From Streptomyces sp. B93 (GTDB taxonomy: Bacteria; Actinomycetota; Actinomycetes; Streptomycetales; Streptomycetaceae), in NCBI RefSeq assembly GCF_018070565.1, contig NZ_JAGPXL010000012.1, positions 62,001 to 126,000 on the forward strand: a stretch of 64,000 bases of DNA. The letters are read 5' to 3'. Position 1 is the stretch's first letter; each line of letters opens with the position of its first letter. This document shows positions 56,023-64,000 of this stretch, one piece after another. A program made the position numbers and the translations under genes. Under the pieces are notes generated by a model, which was given only the letters and a program-made list of their open reading frames with translations, made no database searches and was not told where the DNA came from.

Positions 56023-57317
56023 GCACCGACAAGACCTCCACCACCACGCCCGAGGACGAGCACATCGTCGAGAACCCCGAGGCCGCGGCCGCCGCGGTCA
56101 CCGCGGTCGACCCGCGGCTGCTGGTCCGCGAGCAGGGCCTGGCGGGCTACCTCGGCGAGTTCAAGCGCAAGATGAAGGCCGGTGAGCTGGGCTCCATCCC
56201 GGTCGTCCTCGGTCTGATCATCATCTGCGTCGTCTTCCAGAGCCTGAACTCGGCGTTCCTGTCCGCGCAGAACATCAGTGACATCACCGTCACGATGGTC
56301 GGCACCGGCATGATCTCCGTCGGCATCGTCTTCGTGCTGCTGCTCGGCGAGATCGACCTGTCGGTCGCCTCGGTCTCCGGCGCGGCCAGCGCCATCGCGG
56401 CCGTCCTCGCCGTCAACCAGGGCGTGCCCGAGTGGCTGGCCGTGGTCATCGCCATCGCGGCGGGCGCCGCCATCGGCGCGGCCCACGGCTTCTTCTTCGC
56501 CGTCCTCGGCGCACCCGCCTTCGCCGTCACCCTCGCCGGTCTGCTGTTCTGGCTCGGCTTCATGCTCCAGACACTCGGCGAGAACGGCACCATCAACCTG
56601 GACAGCGACGGCCTCATCGGCCAGCTGACCACGTACTTCTTCACCGACATCGCCGCCGCCTACGTGCTGGCCGCCGTGGTGACCGGGGTCTTCTTCGTCA
56701 CCTCGTTCCTCGGCAACCGGCGCCGCGAGGCCGTGGGCGTGCCCTCCCGGCCGCTCAACGACACCATCCTGCGCACGGCGCTGCTCGCGGTGATCTCCTT
56801 CGCCGCGGCGTACATGTACAACCAGTACAAGGGCCTGCCGCTGGCCACGGTGATCTTCCTGGTGTTCCTGATCGCCACGGACTTCCTGCTGCGCCGTACC
56901 TCCTACGGCCGCAAGGTGTTCGCGCTCGGCGGCAGCGTCGAGGCGTCCCGCCGTGCCGGTATCAACGTCACCGCGGTCCGCATCTCGGTGTTCGCCATCT
57001 CCGGCGGCTTCGCGGCGATGGGCGGCCTCTTCCTGGCCTCCAAGATCGCCTCGGCCAACCAGAGCGCCGGTACCGGTGACCTGCTGATGAACGCGATCGC
57101 CGCCGCGGTGATCGGTGGCACCAGCCTCTTCGGCGGCCGGGGCCGCACCTGGAACGCCCTCCTCGGTGTCCTGGTGATCGTCTCCATCCAGTACGGCCTC
57201 CAGCTGGAGTCCATCGCCGAGCCGGTCAAGTACATGATCACCGCGGGCGTCCTGCTCACCACGGTCGTCATCGACTCCGTGACCCGCAAGACCCAGCGGA
57301 CGGCCGGACGCGCCTAG
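56019..57317 (+). CDS. xylH: Xylose ABC transporter permease XylH
   Basis: A 432-residue CUT2 permease with about ten or eleven membrane segments. The family blocks are GEIDLSVASVSGAASAIAAVLAVN, GAPAFAVTLAGLLFW, RTSYGRKVFALGGSVEASRRAGI and the C-terminal AAVIGGTSLFGGRGRTWNALLGVLVI. The N-terminal 55 residues are hydrophilic. GTG at 56019 overlaps the xylG stop. A 14-bp perfect hairpin follows at 57340. It is the last gene of the xylose operon. Confidence 0.93.
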   Translation: MSTDKTSTTTPEDEHIVENPEAAAAAVTAVDPRLLVREQGLAGYLGEFKRKMKAGELGSIPVVLGLIIICVVFQSLNSAFLSAQNISDITVTMVGTGMISVGIVFVLLLGEIDLSVASVSGAASAIAAVLAVNQGVPEWLAVVIAIAAGAAIGAAHGFFFAVLGAPAFAVTLAGLLFWLGFMLQTLGENGTINLDSDGLIGQLTTYFFTDIAAAYVLAAVVTGVFFVTSFLGNRRREAVGVPSRPLNDTILRTALLAVISFAAAYMYNQYKGLPLATVIFLVFLIATDFLLRRTSYGRKVFALGGSVEASRRAGINVTAVRISVFAISGGFAAMGGLFLASKIASANQSAGTGDLLMNAIAAAVIGGTSLFGGRGRTWNALLGVLVIVSIQYGLQLESIAEPVKYMITAGVLLTTVVIDSVTRKTQRTAGRA

Positions 57318-57339
57318 CCGCACGCCGTCACCACGGTCA

Positions 57340-57373
57340 CTGTGCCCGGCACCAATGGCGGTGCCGGGCACAG
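57340..57373 (+). terminator. Hairpin terminator of the xylFGH operon
   Basis: A perfect 14-bp stem (57340-57353 with 57360-57373) with loop AATGGC, 22 bp after the xylH stop. It separates the operon from dxs. Confidence 0.88.
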
Positions 57374-57521
57374 TCATGCCGTACGACGCGTGCGACCGCT
57401 TGGGCCGGGCAGCCGAACACGTGACGTACTAGGCACCTCCTGTGGTACGTCCACCCGACCGGAACATTAGACTCGACAGGCCCGGCAACAGCTCGATCAG
57501 CTCTACTGCAAGGAGGCACGG

Positions 57522-59480
57522 GTGCCGCTGCTGACCCGCATCAGGGGACCGCGCGATCTGGACCGGCTCACCCTCGAGGAGCTGGACCAGCTGGCCGAGG
57601 AGATCCGCACCTTCCTCGTCGACTCGGTCTCCAAGACCGGCGGCCACCTCGGACCCAACCTGGGCGTGGTCGAGCTGACCATCGCCCTGCACCGCGTCTT
57701 CGACTCCCCGGCCGACCGGGTGCTCTGGGACACCGGCCACCAGGCCTACGTCCACAAGCTGCTCACCGGCCGCCAGGACTTCTCGAAGCTGCGCGGCAAG
57801 GGCGGCCTGTCCGGCTACCCCTCGCGCGCCGAGTCCGAGCACGACGTCATCGAGAACAGCCACGCCTCCACCGTCCTCGGCTGGGCCGACGGCCTCGCCA
57901 AGGCCAACCAGCTGCTCAAGCGCGACCAGCACGTGGTCGCCGTGATCGGTGACGGCGCCCTCACCGGCGGCATGGCCTGGGAGGCGCTGAACAACATCGC
58001 CGAGGCCAAGGACCGCCCGCTGGTCATCGTCGTCAACGACAACGAGCGCTCCTACGCCCCCACCATCGGCGGCCTCGCCAACCACCTGGCGACCCTGCGC
58101 ACCACCGACGGCTACGAGCGCTTCCTGGCCCGCACCAAGGACCTCCTCGACCGCACCCCGGTCGTCGGCAAGCCGCTCTACGAGACCCTGCACGGCGCCA
58201 AGAAGGGCCTGAAGGACTTCATCGCCCCGCAGGGCATGTTCGAGGACCTGGGCCTGAAGTACGTCGGCCCCATCGACGGCCACGACGTCGAGGCGCTGGA
58301 GTCCGCGCTGGCCCGCGCCAAGCGGTTCGGCGGCCCGGTGATCGTCCACTGCCTCACCGAGAAGGGCCGCGGCTACGAGCCCGCCGAGCAGGACGAGGCC
58401 GACCGCTTCCACGGCATCGGCCCCATCCACCCCGACACCGGCCTGCCCATCAAGGCCGCCGCCGCCAGCTGGACCTCCGTCTTCGGCGACGAGATGGTCA
58501 AGCTCGGCCGCGAACGCGAGGACATCGTCGCCATCACGGCCGCCATGCTCCAGCCGGTCGGCCTGAAGAAGTTCGCCGACGCGTTCCCCGAGCGCATCTA
58601 CGACGTCGGCATCGCCGAGCAGCACGCGGCGGTCTCCGCGGCGGGTCTCGCCACCGGCGGCCTGCACCCGGTCTTCGCCGTCTACGCGACCTTCCTGAAC
58701 CGCGCCTTCGACCAGGTCCTCATGGACGTCGCCCTGCACAAGTGCGGGGTCACCTTCGTCCTCGACCGCGCCGGGGTCACCGGCGACGACGGCGCCTCCC
58801 ACAACGGCATGTGGGACATGTCCATGCTCCAGCTGGTCCCCGGGCTGCGGATGGCCGCGCCGCGTGACGCCGAACAGCTGCGCGCCCAGCTCCGCGAGGC
58901 CGTCGAGGTCGACGACGCGCCGACCGTGGTCCGCTACTCCAAGGGCGTCGTCGGCCCCGCCGTGCCCGCCGTACGCCGCATCGGCGGCATGGACGTGCTG
59001 CGCGAGCCGGGCACCGACCGGCCGGACGTGCTCCTCGTCTCCGTGGGCGCCCTCGCCCCGATGTGCCTGGAGATCGCGTCCCTCCTCGACAAGCAGGGCA
59101 TCTCCACCACCGTCGTCGACCCGCGCTGGGTCAAGCCGGTCGACGAGGCGCTGGCCCCGCTCGCCGAGCGCCACCGCGTCGTCGTCACCGTCGAGGACAA
59201 CTCCCGCGTCGGCGGCGTCGGCTCGGCCGTCTCCCAGTCACTGCGCGACGCGGGCGTCGACGTCCCCCTGCGCGACTTCGGCATCCCGCCCCGCTTCCTC
59301 GACCACGCCTCCCGCGCCCAGGTCATGACGGAGATCGGCCTCACGGCCCCCGACATCGCCCGCCAGGTGACGGGCCTGGTCTCGAAACTGGACGGCCTCC
59401 CCCACTCTCGGCTTCGCTCGAGCGGGGGGACCCCCACCGACCGCACGGAGACGACCGAGGTAGAGGCGGCGAGGGACTAG
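57522..59480 (+). CDS. dxs: 1-deoxy-D-xylulose-5-phosphate synthase
   Basis: A 652-residue thiamine-diphosphate enzyme that starts the MEP isoprenoid pathway from pyruvate and glyceraldehyde 3-phosphate. The ThDP motif is [16 protein letters not shown], with [28 protein letters not shown] and, in the transketolase half, [34 protein letters not shown] and [14 protein letters not shown]. The GTG at 57522 has AAGGAGGC upstream. After [11 protein letters not shown] the C-terminus continues through [12 protein letters not shown], encoded by a dispersed repeat element. The extension ends in EAARD, as in relatives, so the insert is in frame. Confidence 0.95.
   Translation: MPLLTRIRGPRDLDRLTLEELDQLAEEIRTFLVDSVSKTGGHLGPNLGVVELTIALHRVFDSPADRVLWDTGHQAYVHKLLTGRQDFSKLRGKGGLSGYPSRAESEHDVIENSHASTVLGWADGLAKANQLLKRDQHVVAVIGDGALTGGMAWEALNNIAEAKDRPLVIVVNDNERSYAPTIGGLANHLATLRTTDGYERFLARTKDLLDRTPVVGKPLYETLHGAKKGLKDFIAPQGMFEDLGLKYVGPIDGHDVEALESALARAKRFGGPVIVHCLTEKGRGYEPAEQDEADRFHGIGPIHPDTGLPIKAAAASWTSVFGDEMVKLGREREDIVAITAAMLQPVGLKKFADAFPERIYDVGIAEQHAAVSAAGLATGGLHPVFAVYATFLNRAFDQVLMDVALHKCGVTFVLDRAGVTGDDGASHNGMWDMSMLQLVPGLRMAAPRDAEQLRAQLREAVEVDDAPTVVRYSKGVVGPAVPAVRRIGGMDVLREPGTDRPDVLLVSVGALAPMCLEIASLLDKQGISTTVVDPRWVKPVDEALAPLAERHRVVVTVEDNSRVGGVGSAVSQSLRDAGVDVPLRDFGIPPRFLDHASRAQVMTEIGLTAPDIARQVTGLVSKLDGLPHSRLRSSGGTPTDRTETTEVEAARD
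59397..59436. repeat. Dispersed Streptomyces hairpin repeat inside the dxs 3' end
   Basis: The segment TCCCCCACTCTCGGCTTCG continued by CTCGAGCGGGGGGAC is a short inverted-repeat element I recognise as recurrent in Streptomyces genomes, usually intergenic. Its outer arms TCCCCC/GGGGGGA can pair. Here it lies within the coding frame and adds about 13 residues. Confidence 0.7.
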
Positions 59481-59500
59481 ACACGGGGTGGGGCATCGCC

Positions 59501-59550
59501 CTCAGGGGCGCGGGGAACTGCGCGACAAGCCACAACGGCGCCGCGGACGG
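59501..59550. repeat. Second dispersed intergenic repeat after dxs
   Basis: The sequence containing AGGGGCGCGGGGAACTGCGC followed by GACAAGCCACAACGG is a widespread intergenic repeat of Streptomyces chromosomes. It is 20 bp beyond the dxs stop and fills the spacer before the NYN-like gene's 3' end. Its function is unknown. Confidence 0.7.
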
Positions 59551-59583
59551 CGAACAACCCGCACCGCCCGCGGCGCCCGGCCG

Positions 59584-59949
59584 TCAACGAGGTACCGCTC
59601 GGGGCCCCAGCACCCCCGCCCCGAGCGCCGTGACCCGCCGCCGCAACTCCCGGTCCGCCGTCACGACGAGGCACCGCCGTTCACCCGCTCGGGCGACCAG
59701 CTCCACCATGTGGTCATCCCCGCTGCCCGGCGCCGACTCCACGTGGACGCCGGGCGCGGACGCCACCCCCCGCGCCGCGCCCTCCACCACGAGGACGATC
59801 TCCACGGGCCCCTCCTGACCGGGCACACCCTCCGTGGCCAGCCGGTCCCGCAGCCGCTCCGCCGCTCCCCGCCGGTCCCGCCACCACCCGTCGGGCACCG
59901 ATCCGACGACGTTCGCGGCATCGACGATCACCAGCAGCGGGGCACTCAT
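59584..59949 (-). CDS. NYN/PIN-like domain protein (YacP-type)
   Basis: A 121-residue single domain with acidic residues typical of NYN/PIN-like nucleases: IVDAANVVGS at the N-terminus (Asp10), GSGDDHMVEL in the middle and VVTADRELRRRV near the C-terminus. Annotations of relatives often say NTP pyrophosphohydrolase, but the motif pattern fits a YacP-like RNase fold better. The ATG at 59949 begins MSAPLLVIVDAAN. The upstream extension is non-coding. It is divergent from the beta-propeller gene, 64 bp away. Confidence 0.7.
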   Translation of the reverse strand: MSAPLLVIVDAANVVGSVPDGWWRDRRGAAERLRDRLATEGVPGQEGPVEIVLVVEGAARGVASAPGVHVESAPGSGDDHMVELVARAGERRCLVVTADRELRRRVTALGAGVLGPRAVPR

Positions 59950-60013
59950 GACACCCAGGGTCCCACGCGCCCACGCGACCGGCGCCGCCCGCCTGCGGAT
60001 TACAGTGGGGCAC

Positions 60014-61045
60014 GTGTCAAAGGTCCGCACAGTGAACGGCGACTGGCTGATACGGGGCCGCGACGGCCGGCTCGCCGCCTACGCCCCCGGCGACGACGCG
60101 GTGTGGTGCCGGGCGGAACGGCACCCCGGCGGCCCGCTCCTGCCCCCGCGCAGGGCGGGCGGCGACCAGCGACTGCACCCGGGCTTCGCGGTCGGGCAGG
60201 GCACCGACGGCTACGCCCACCTGGTGGCCTGGCGGCCCACCAAGGACGGCGAGTCGGGCCTGGTGCACTCCGTCCACTTCCGCGGGCACCTCGCCGCCCT
60301 CGACTGGCTGCCCATCGGCCACCCCAACCGGCGCGGCGAGCGCACGGGCGGGCCAGCCGTGGCCGTCGACTCCGGCGGCCGGGCGTACGTCTTCGTCCGC
60401 AACCGCGGCCTCGGCGTGCACACCATCAACCAGAAGGCACGCGGCGGCTGGAACGCCTGGCACGACCTCAAGGGCTCCAGGGTGGACGAGGAACTCGTCG
60501 CCGTCACCGGCGAGTCGGGCCTGGTGGAGCTGTACGCCACCAGCCCCGCGGGCATCCTGCGCTGGATCCAGGAGGAGCCCGGCGCCCGCCCCGTCGCCGC
60601 CGAGCCGCTGCCCGTGCGGGCGGTGCCGGGGACACTGAGCGCCCTGCCCACCTCCAAGGAGGCCACGACGCTGTTCTACGCCGACCCGGACGGCATGCTG
60701 CACGCCTGGCGGCCGGACGGCGACCCGGTCCCGCTCACCCCGGTCCCGGGGCCCGGCCCGCTGTCCGTGCTGCGCTGCGCCCTCGACGGCCACGACTGCA
60801 CCCTGCTCGCCCAGCGCTCCGCCTCCGGCCGGGTCGCCTTCGCCGCCTACCCGACCGAGGCGGAGTCGGCGGGCCTGTGGTGGACGGAGTCGGGACCGCA
60901 GCTCCCCGCCGACACCCGGGTCTCCCTCACGGAGGACGCCGAGGGCCGCGTTGTCGCCGCGTCGATGACCCCGGACGGAGTCCTGCGGCTGTCCCGTCAG
61001 AAGGACGAGCCGGGGCTGGCACTGGCGGCGTGGCAGGAGATCTGA
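60014..61045 (+). CDS. Predicted beta-propeller (tectonin/PLL-like) protein of unknown function
   Basis: A 343-residue protein without a signal peptide. Repeats of the type GTDGYAHLVAWRPTKDGE, GGRAYVFVRNRGLGVHTIN, GGWNAWHDLKGSRVDEELVAV and DGMLHAWRPDGDPVPLTP suggest a WD-like or tectonin-like propeller with about six blades. GTG at 60014 (MSKVRTVNGDWLIRGRDG) gives the first blade at residue 8. The longer open frame from 59834 is not supported. I do not recognise a specific function. The 12-bp hairpin at 61069 follows it. Confidence 0.72.
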   Translation: MSKVRTVNGDWLIRGRDGRLAAYAPGDDAVWCRAERHPGGPLLPPRRAGGDQRLHPGFAVGQGTDGYAHLVAWRPTKDGESGLVHSVHFRGHLAALDWLPIGHPNRRGERTGGPAVAVDSGGRAYVFVRNRGLGVHTINQKARGGWNAWHDLKGSRVDEELVAVTGESGLVELYATSPAGILRWIQEEPGARPVAAEPLPVRAVPGTLSALPTSKEATTLFYADPDGMLHAWRPDGDPVPLTPVPGPGPLSVLRCALDGHDCTLLAQRSASGRVAFAAYPTEAESAGLWWTESGPQLPADTRVSLTEDAEGRVVAASMTPDGVLRLSRQKDEPGLALAAWQEI

Positions 61046-61068
61046 CGCCCTCCAGTGGTACGGACGCC

Positions 61069-61102
61069 GGTGCCCCGCACACCGGGAGGCGTGCGGGGCA
61101 CC
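61069..61102. terminator. Bidirectional terminator between convergent genes
   Basis: A perfect 12-bp stem (61069-61080 with 61091-61102) and 10-nt loop, 23 bp beyond the beta-propeller stop and 23 bp beyond the end of fadB on the opposite strand. It can serve both transcripts. Confidence 0.85.
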
Positions 61103-61124
61103 GTACGAACGGAAGGCGAACCGC

Positions 61125-63254
61125 CTACTGGGGCACGCTCGCCACGCCCGGCTTAAGGAACCGCTTCCCGTTCACCCGCTCGGCGACGCCCTCACGGTCC
61201 AGGTACGGCGTGATGCCGCCCAGGTGGAAGGGCCAGCCCGCGCCGGTGATCAGGCAGAGGTCGATGTCCTGGGCCTCGGCGACGACGCCCTCGTCGAGCA
61301 TCAGCCCGATCTCCTGCGCCACCGCGTCCAGGACCCGCGCCCGCACCTGCTCCTCGGTCAGGACGGTGTCGCCCTGCTTCAGCAGCGCGGCGACCTCCGG
61401 GTCCAGCTCGGGCTTGCCGCTGTCGTAGACGTAGAAGCCGCGCTTGCCCGCCTCGACGACCGCCTTCAGGTTCGGGGAGACCGTGAAGCGGTCCGGGAAC
61501 GCCCGGTTGAGCGTCTCGGAGACGTGCAGGCCGATCGCCGGGCCGACCAGCTCCAGCAGCACCAGCGGGGACATCGGCAGGCCCAGCGGCTCGACCGCCT
61601 TCTCGGCGACCTCGACCGGGGTGCCCTCGTCGATGACGTTCTGGATCTCGCCCATGAAGCGGGTCAGGATGCGGTTGACGACGAACGCCGGGGCGTCCTT
61701 CACCAGGACCGCGGTCTTCTTCAGCTTCTTGGCCACCGCGAACGCGGTCGCGAGGGAGGCGTCGTCGGTCCGCTCGCCGCGGACGATCTCCAGCAGCGGC
61801 AGCACCGCGACCGGGTTGAAGAAGTGGAAGCCGACGACCCGCTCGGGGTGCTTCAGCTTCGCCGCCATCTCCGACACCGACAGGGACGAGGTGTTCGTCG
61901 CGAGGATCGCGTGCGCCGGGGCGACCGCCTCGACCTCCGCGAAGACCTGCTGCTTGACGCCCATCTCCTCGAACACGGCCTCGATGACGAAGTCCGCGTC
62001 CGCGAAGCCCTCGGCCTTGTCCAGGACACCGGTCACCAGCGCCTTGAGGCGGTTGGCCTTGTCCTGGTTGATCCGGCCCTTGCCGAGCAGCTTGTCGATC
62101 TCGGCGTGGACGTAACCCACACCCTTGTCGATGCGCTCCTGGTCGATGTCCGTGAGGACGACCGGCACCTCGAGGCGGCGCAGGAACAGCAGGGCGAGCT
62201 GCGAGGCCATCAGACCCGCGCCGACCACGCCCACCTTGGTGACCGGGCGGGCGAGGTTCTTGTCCGGGGCGCCCGCGGGACGCTTGCCGCGCTTCTGCAC
62301 CAGGTTGAACGCGTAGAGCCCGGCGCGCAGTTCACCGCCCATGATGAGGTCGGCCAGCGCCTGGTCCTCGGCGTCGAAGCCCGCCTGGAGGTCGCCGTCC
62401 TTGGCGGCGGCGATGATGTCCAGGGCGCGGTAGGCGGCCGGGGCGGCGCCGTGCACCTTGCCGTCGGCGATGAAGCGGCCGGTGGCGACGGCCTGGTCCC
62501 AGGCCTGACCGCGGTCGATGACCGGGCGCTCGACCTTGATGTCGCCCTTGAGGACGCTCGCGGTCCACAGCAGCGACTGCTCCAGGAAGTCGGCGCCCTC
62601 GAAGATCGCGTCGGCGATCCCGAGGTCGAAGACCTGCTGACCCTTGAGCTGCTTGTTCTGGTTGAGGCTGTTCTCGATGATGACCTTGACGGCGTTCTCG
62701 GCGCCGATCAGGTTCGGCAGCAGGGCGCAGCCGCCCCAGCCGGGCACCAGGCCGAGGAAGACCTCGGGCAGCGAGAACGCGGGCACGGCCTTGGACACCG
62801 TGCGGTAGGTGCAGTGCAGGCCGACCTCGACGCCGCCGCCCATCGCCGCGCCGTTGTAGTACGCGAACGTCGGTACGGCGAGGGAGGCGAGGCGCTTGAA
62901 GACCTCGTGGCCGCCCTTGCCGATGGCGAGCGCGTCCTCGTGCCGCTTCAGCAGCTCGACGCCCTTGAGGTCGGCGCCGACGGCGAAGATGAACGGCTTG
63001 CCGGTGACGCCGACGCCGACGATGTCGCCGTCCGCGGCCTCCTTCTCGACCTGGTCGATGGCGGCGTTGAGGTTCGCCAGCGACTGGGGGCCGAAGGTGG
63101 TCGGCTTGGTGTGGTCGAACCCGTTGTCGAGGGTGATCAGCGCGAACTTGCCCGCGCCGTACGGCAGGTCGAAGTGGCGCACGTGCGCGCTGGTGACGAC
63201 CTCGTCGGGGAACAGCTCGGCCGCGCCCTTCAATAGCTCAGCGGTGGTGCTCAC
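61125..63254 (-). CDS. fadB: Multifunctional enoyl-CoA hydratase / 3-hydroxyacyl-CoA dehydrogenase (FadB-like)
   Basis: A 709-residue beta-oxidation enzyme. The crotonase domain (about 1-250) has GADLKGVELLKRHED and NGAAMGGGVEVGLHC for the oxyanion hole. The 3-hydroxyacyl-CoA dehydrogenase domain starts near 340 with VGVVGAGLMASQLALLFLRR (NAD-binding GxGxxA) and has ATNTSSLSVSEMA, HFFNPVAVLPLLEIV and VNRILTRFMGEI. GTG at 63254 overlaps the fadA stop by 4 bp (GTGA). The longer ORF start at 63317 reads into fadA. It forms a complex with FadA. Confidence 0.94.
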   Translation of the reverse strand: MSTTAELLKGAAELFPDEVVTSAHVRHFDLPYGAGKFALITLDNGFDHTKPTTFGPQSLANLNAAIDQVEKEAADGDIVGVGVTGKPFIFAVGADLKGVELLKRHEDALAIGKGGHEVFKRLASLAVPTFAYYNGAAMGGGVEVGLHCTYRTVSKAVPAFSLPEVFLGLVPGWGGCALLPNLIGAENAVKVIIENSLNQNKQLKGQQVFDLGIADAIFEGADFLEQSLLWTASVLKGDIKVERPVIDRGQAWDQAVATGRFIADGKVHGAAPAAYRALDIIAAAKDGDLQAGFDAEDQALADLIMGGELRAGLYAFNLVQKRGKRPAGAPDKNLARPVTKVGVVGAGLMASQLALLFLRRLEVPVVLTDIDQERIDKGVGYVHAEIDKLLGKGRINQDKANRLKALVTGVLDKAEGFADADFVIEAVFEEMGVKQQVFAEVEAVAPAHAILATNTSSLSVSEMAAKLKHPERVVGFHFFNPVAVLPLLEIVRGERTDDASLATAFAVAKKLKKTAVLVKDAPAFVVNRILTRFMGEIQNVIDEGTPVEVAEKAVEPLGLPMSPLVLLELVGPAIGLHVSETLNRAFPDRFTVSPNLKAVVEAGKRGFYVYDSGKPELDPEVAALLKQGDTVLTEEQVRARVLDAVAQEIGLMLDEGVVAEAQDIDLCLITGAGWPFHLGGITPYLDREGVAERVNGKRFLKPGVASVPQ

Positions 63255-64000
63255 TTGTCCCCCTCGAAGTGCGGGTTCTCCCAGATGACGGTCGCGCCCA
63301 TGCCGAAGCCGACGCACATGGTGGTCAGGCCGTAACGGACCTGGGGCTGCTCCTCGAACTGGCGGGCCAGCTGGGTCATCAGCCGGACACCGGAGGAGGC
63401 CAGCGGGTGGCCGAAGGCGATGGCGCCGCCGTACTGGTTGACGCGCTCGTCGTCGTCGGCGATGCCGTAGTGGTCGAGGAGAGCCAGCACCTGCACGGCG
63501 AAGGCCTCGTTGATCTCGAACAGGCCGATCTGGGAGATGTCCAGGCCCGCCTTGGCGAGGGCCTTCTCGGTGGCCGGGATCGGGCCGTAGCCCATGACCT
63601 CGGGCTCGACGCCCGCGAAGGCGTAGGAGACCAGGCGCATCTTGACCGGGAGGTCGTTCTCCCGGGCGAAGTCCTCGCTGGCGATGATGGAGGCGGTGGC
63701 GCCGTCGTTGAGACCGGCCGCGTTGCCGGCGGTGACCCGGCCGTGCACGCGGAACGGCGTCTTGAGCCCGGCCAGGTTCTCCAGCGTCGTGCCCGGGCGC
63801 ATCGGCTCGTCGGCGGTGACCAGGCCCCAGCCGGTCTCGCCGCCCTCCGGGTTGGTACGGCGCACGGAGATCGGCACCAGGTCGGCCTGGATCTTGCCGT
63901 TGGCGTACGCCTTGGCGGCCTTCTCCTGGGAGCGCACGGCGTACTCGTCGGCGCGCAGCTTGGTGATGTGCGGGTAGCGGTCGTGCAGGTTCTCCGCGGT
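63251..64000 (-). CDS. fadA: Acetyl-CoA acyltransferase (thiolase) FadA, N-terminus off window
   Basis: The C-terminal 249 residues of a thiolase that cleaves 3-ketoacyl-CoA. The frame is open to the right edge, and the N-terminal catalytic Cys lies outside. The visible motifs are NAAGLNDGATASIIASEDF, the His motif GGAIAFGHPLASSGVR and the C-terminal catalytic Cys in TMCVGFGMGATVIWE. It runs into fadB with a 4-bp overlap, as in fadAB operons of Streptomyces. The direction of transcription is leftward. Confidence 0.94.
   Translation of the reverse strand, partial: TAENLHDRYPHITKLRADEYAVRSQEKAAKAYANGKIQADLVPISVRRTNPEGGETGWGLVTADEPMRPGTTLENLAGLKTPFRVHGRVTAGNAAGLNDGATASIIASEDFARENDLPVKMRLVSYAFAGVEPEVMGYGPIPATEKALAKAGLDISQIGLFEINEAFAVQVLALLDHYGIADDDERVNQYGGAIAFGHPLASSGVRLMTQLARQFEEQPQVRYGLTTMCVGFGMGATVIWENPHFEGDK

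Noticed and set aside
61224..63236. 670-residue plus-strand frame opposite fadB
   Set aside because: Same compositional artefact opposite a well-supported gene.

Overview
The window is very GC-rich actinobacterial chromosome with strongly GC-biased third codon positions. Gene content and order point to Streptomyces. From memory, the order murA-like gene / acnA / ngcEFG / ROK regulator / xylFGH / dxs / fadBA matches the S. coelicolor SCO5998-SCO6027 neighbourhood. This was not checked by alignment.

Layout. (1) 1-6397: narGHJI respiratory nitrate reductase, with narG cut by the left edge. (2) 6457-9944: a persulfide/sulfane-sulfur module (MBL-fold/rhodanese fusion, rhodanese, TauE-type exporter, CstR-like repressor, rhodanese-DUF2892). 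Three near-identical 14-bp operators lie in its two promoter regions. (3) 9980-13457, minus strand: OsmC, CutA, a DHFR-fold protein, and a solute:sodium symporter with its DUF485 partner. (4) 13904-20206: an MmyB-type regulator, then a Tat-exported molybdenum aldehyde oxidoreductase operon of PaoABC type with an XdhC-type maturation factor. (5) 20207-24155: an irregular stretch with an NTF2-like gene, a cyclase-family gene, an SDR and relics of an aldo/keto reductase, an IS5-type transposase and a tyrosine recombinase. This looks like a decayed insertion zone. (6) 24156-25685: an XRE-MurA fusion gene. (7) 26150-30424: a compact six-gene cluster (P-loop kinase, flavodoxin-like reductase, NTF2-like protein, AvrD-like protein, ketosynthase III, acyl carrier protein) ending in a perfect terminator hairpin. 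I regard it as a probable butenolide or syringolide-like signal-molecule cluster and the most interesting part of the window. (8) 30682-33399: acnA. (9) 33511-43386: a hemicellulose locus with a CE7 esterase, a sugar ABC importer, a GH39 beta-xylosidase, a YesL-like membrane protein, a broken GH42 beta-galactosidase and a GH67 alpha-glucuronidase. (10) 43455-48548: a PP2C-type phosphatase and a secreted GH92 mannosidase. (11) 48956-57317: ngcEFG, a ROK regulator (Rok7B7-like) and xylFGH. (12) 57522-61045: dxs, whose 3' end contains a repeat element, a NYN-like protein and a predicted beta-propeller protein. (13) 61125-64000, minus strand: fatty-acid beta-oxidation fadB and fadA, the latter cut by the right edge.

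How the genes work together. Regions 9-11 form a polysaccharide-utilisation hub. Xylan side chains (acetyl, glucuronyl) and xylo-oligosaccharides are trimmed, chitin- and xylan-derived sugars are imported, and LacI- or ROK-type operators control the genes. The nitrate reductase and the sulfane-sulfur module sit side by side and both bear on redox balance, but only the sulfur genes share the CstR-type operator. The AvrD-like cluster lies between genes that are, from memory, adjacent in S. coelicolor, so it looks like strain-specific cargo. No tRNA, rRNA or CRISPR array was seen.
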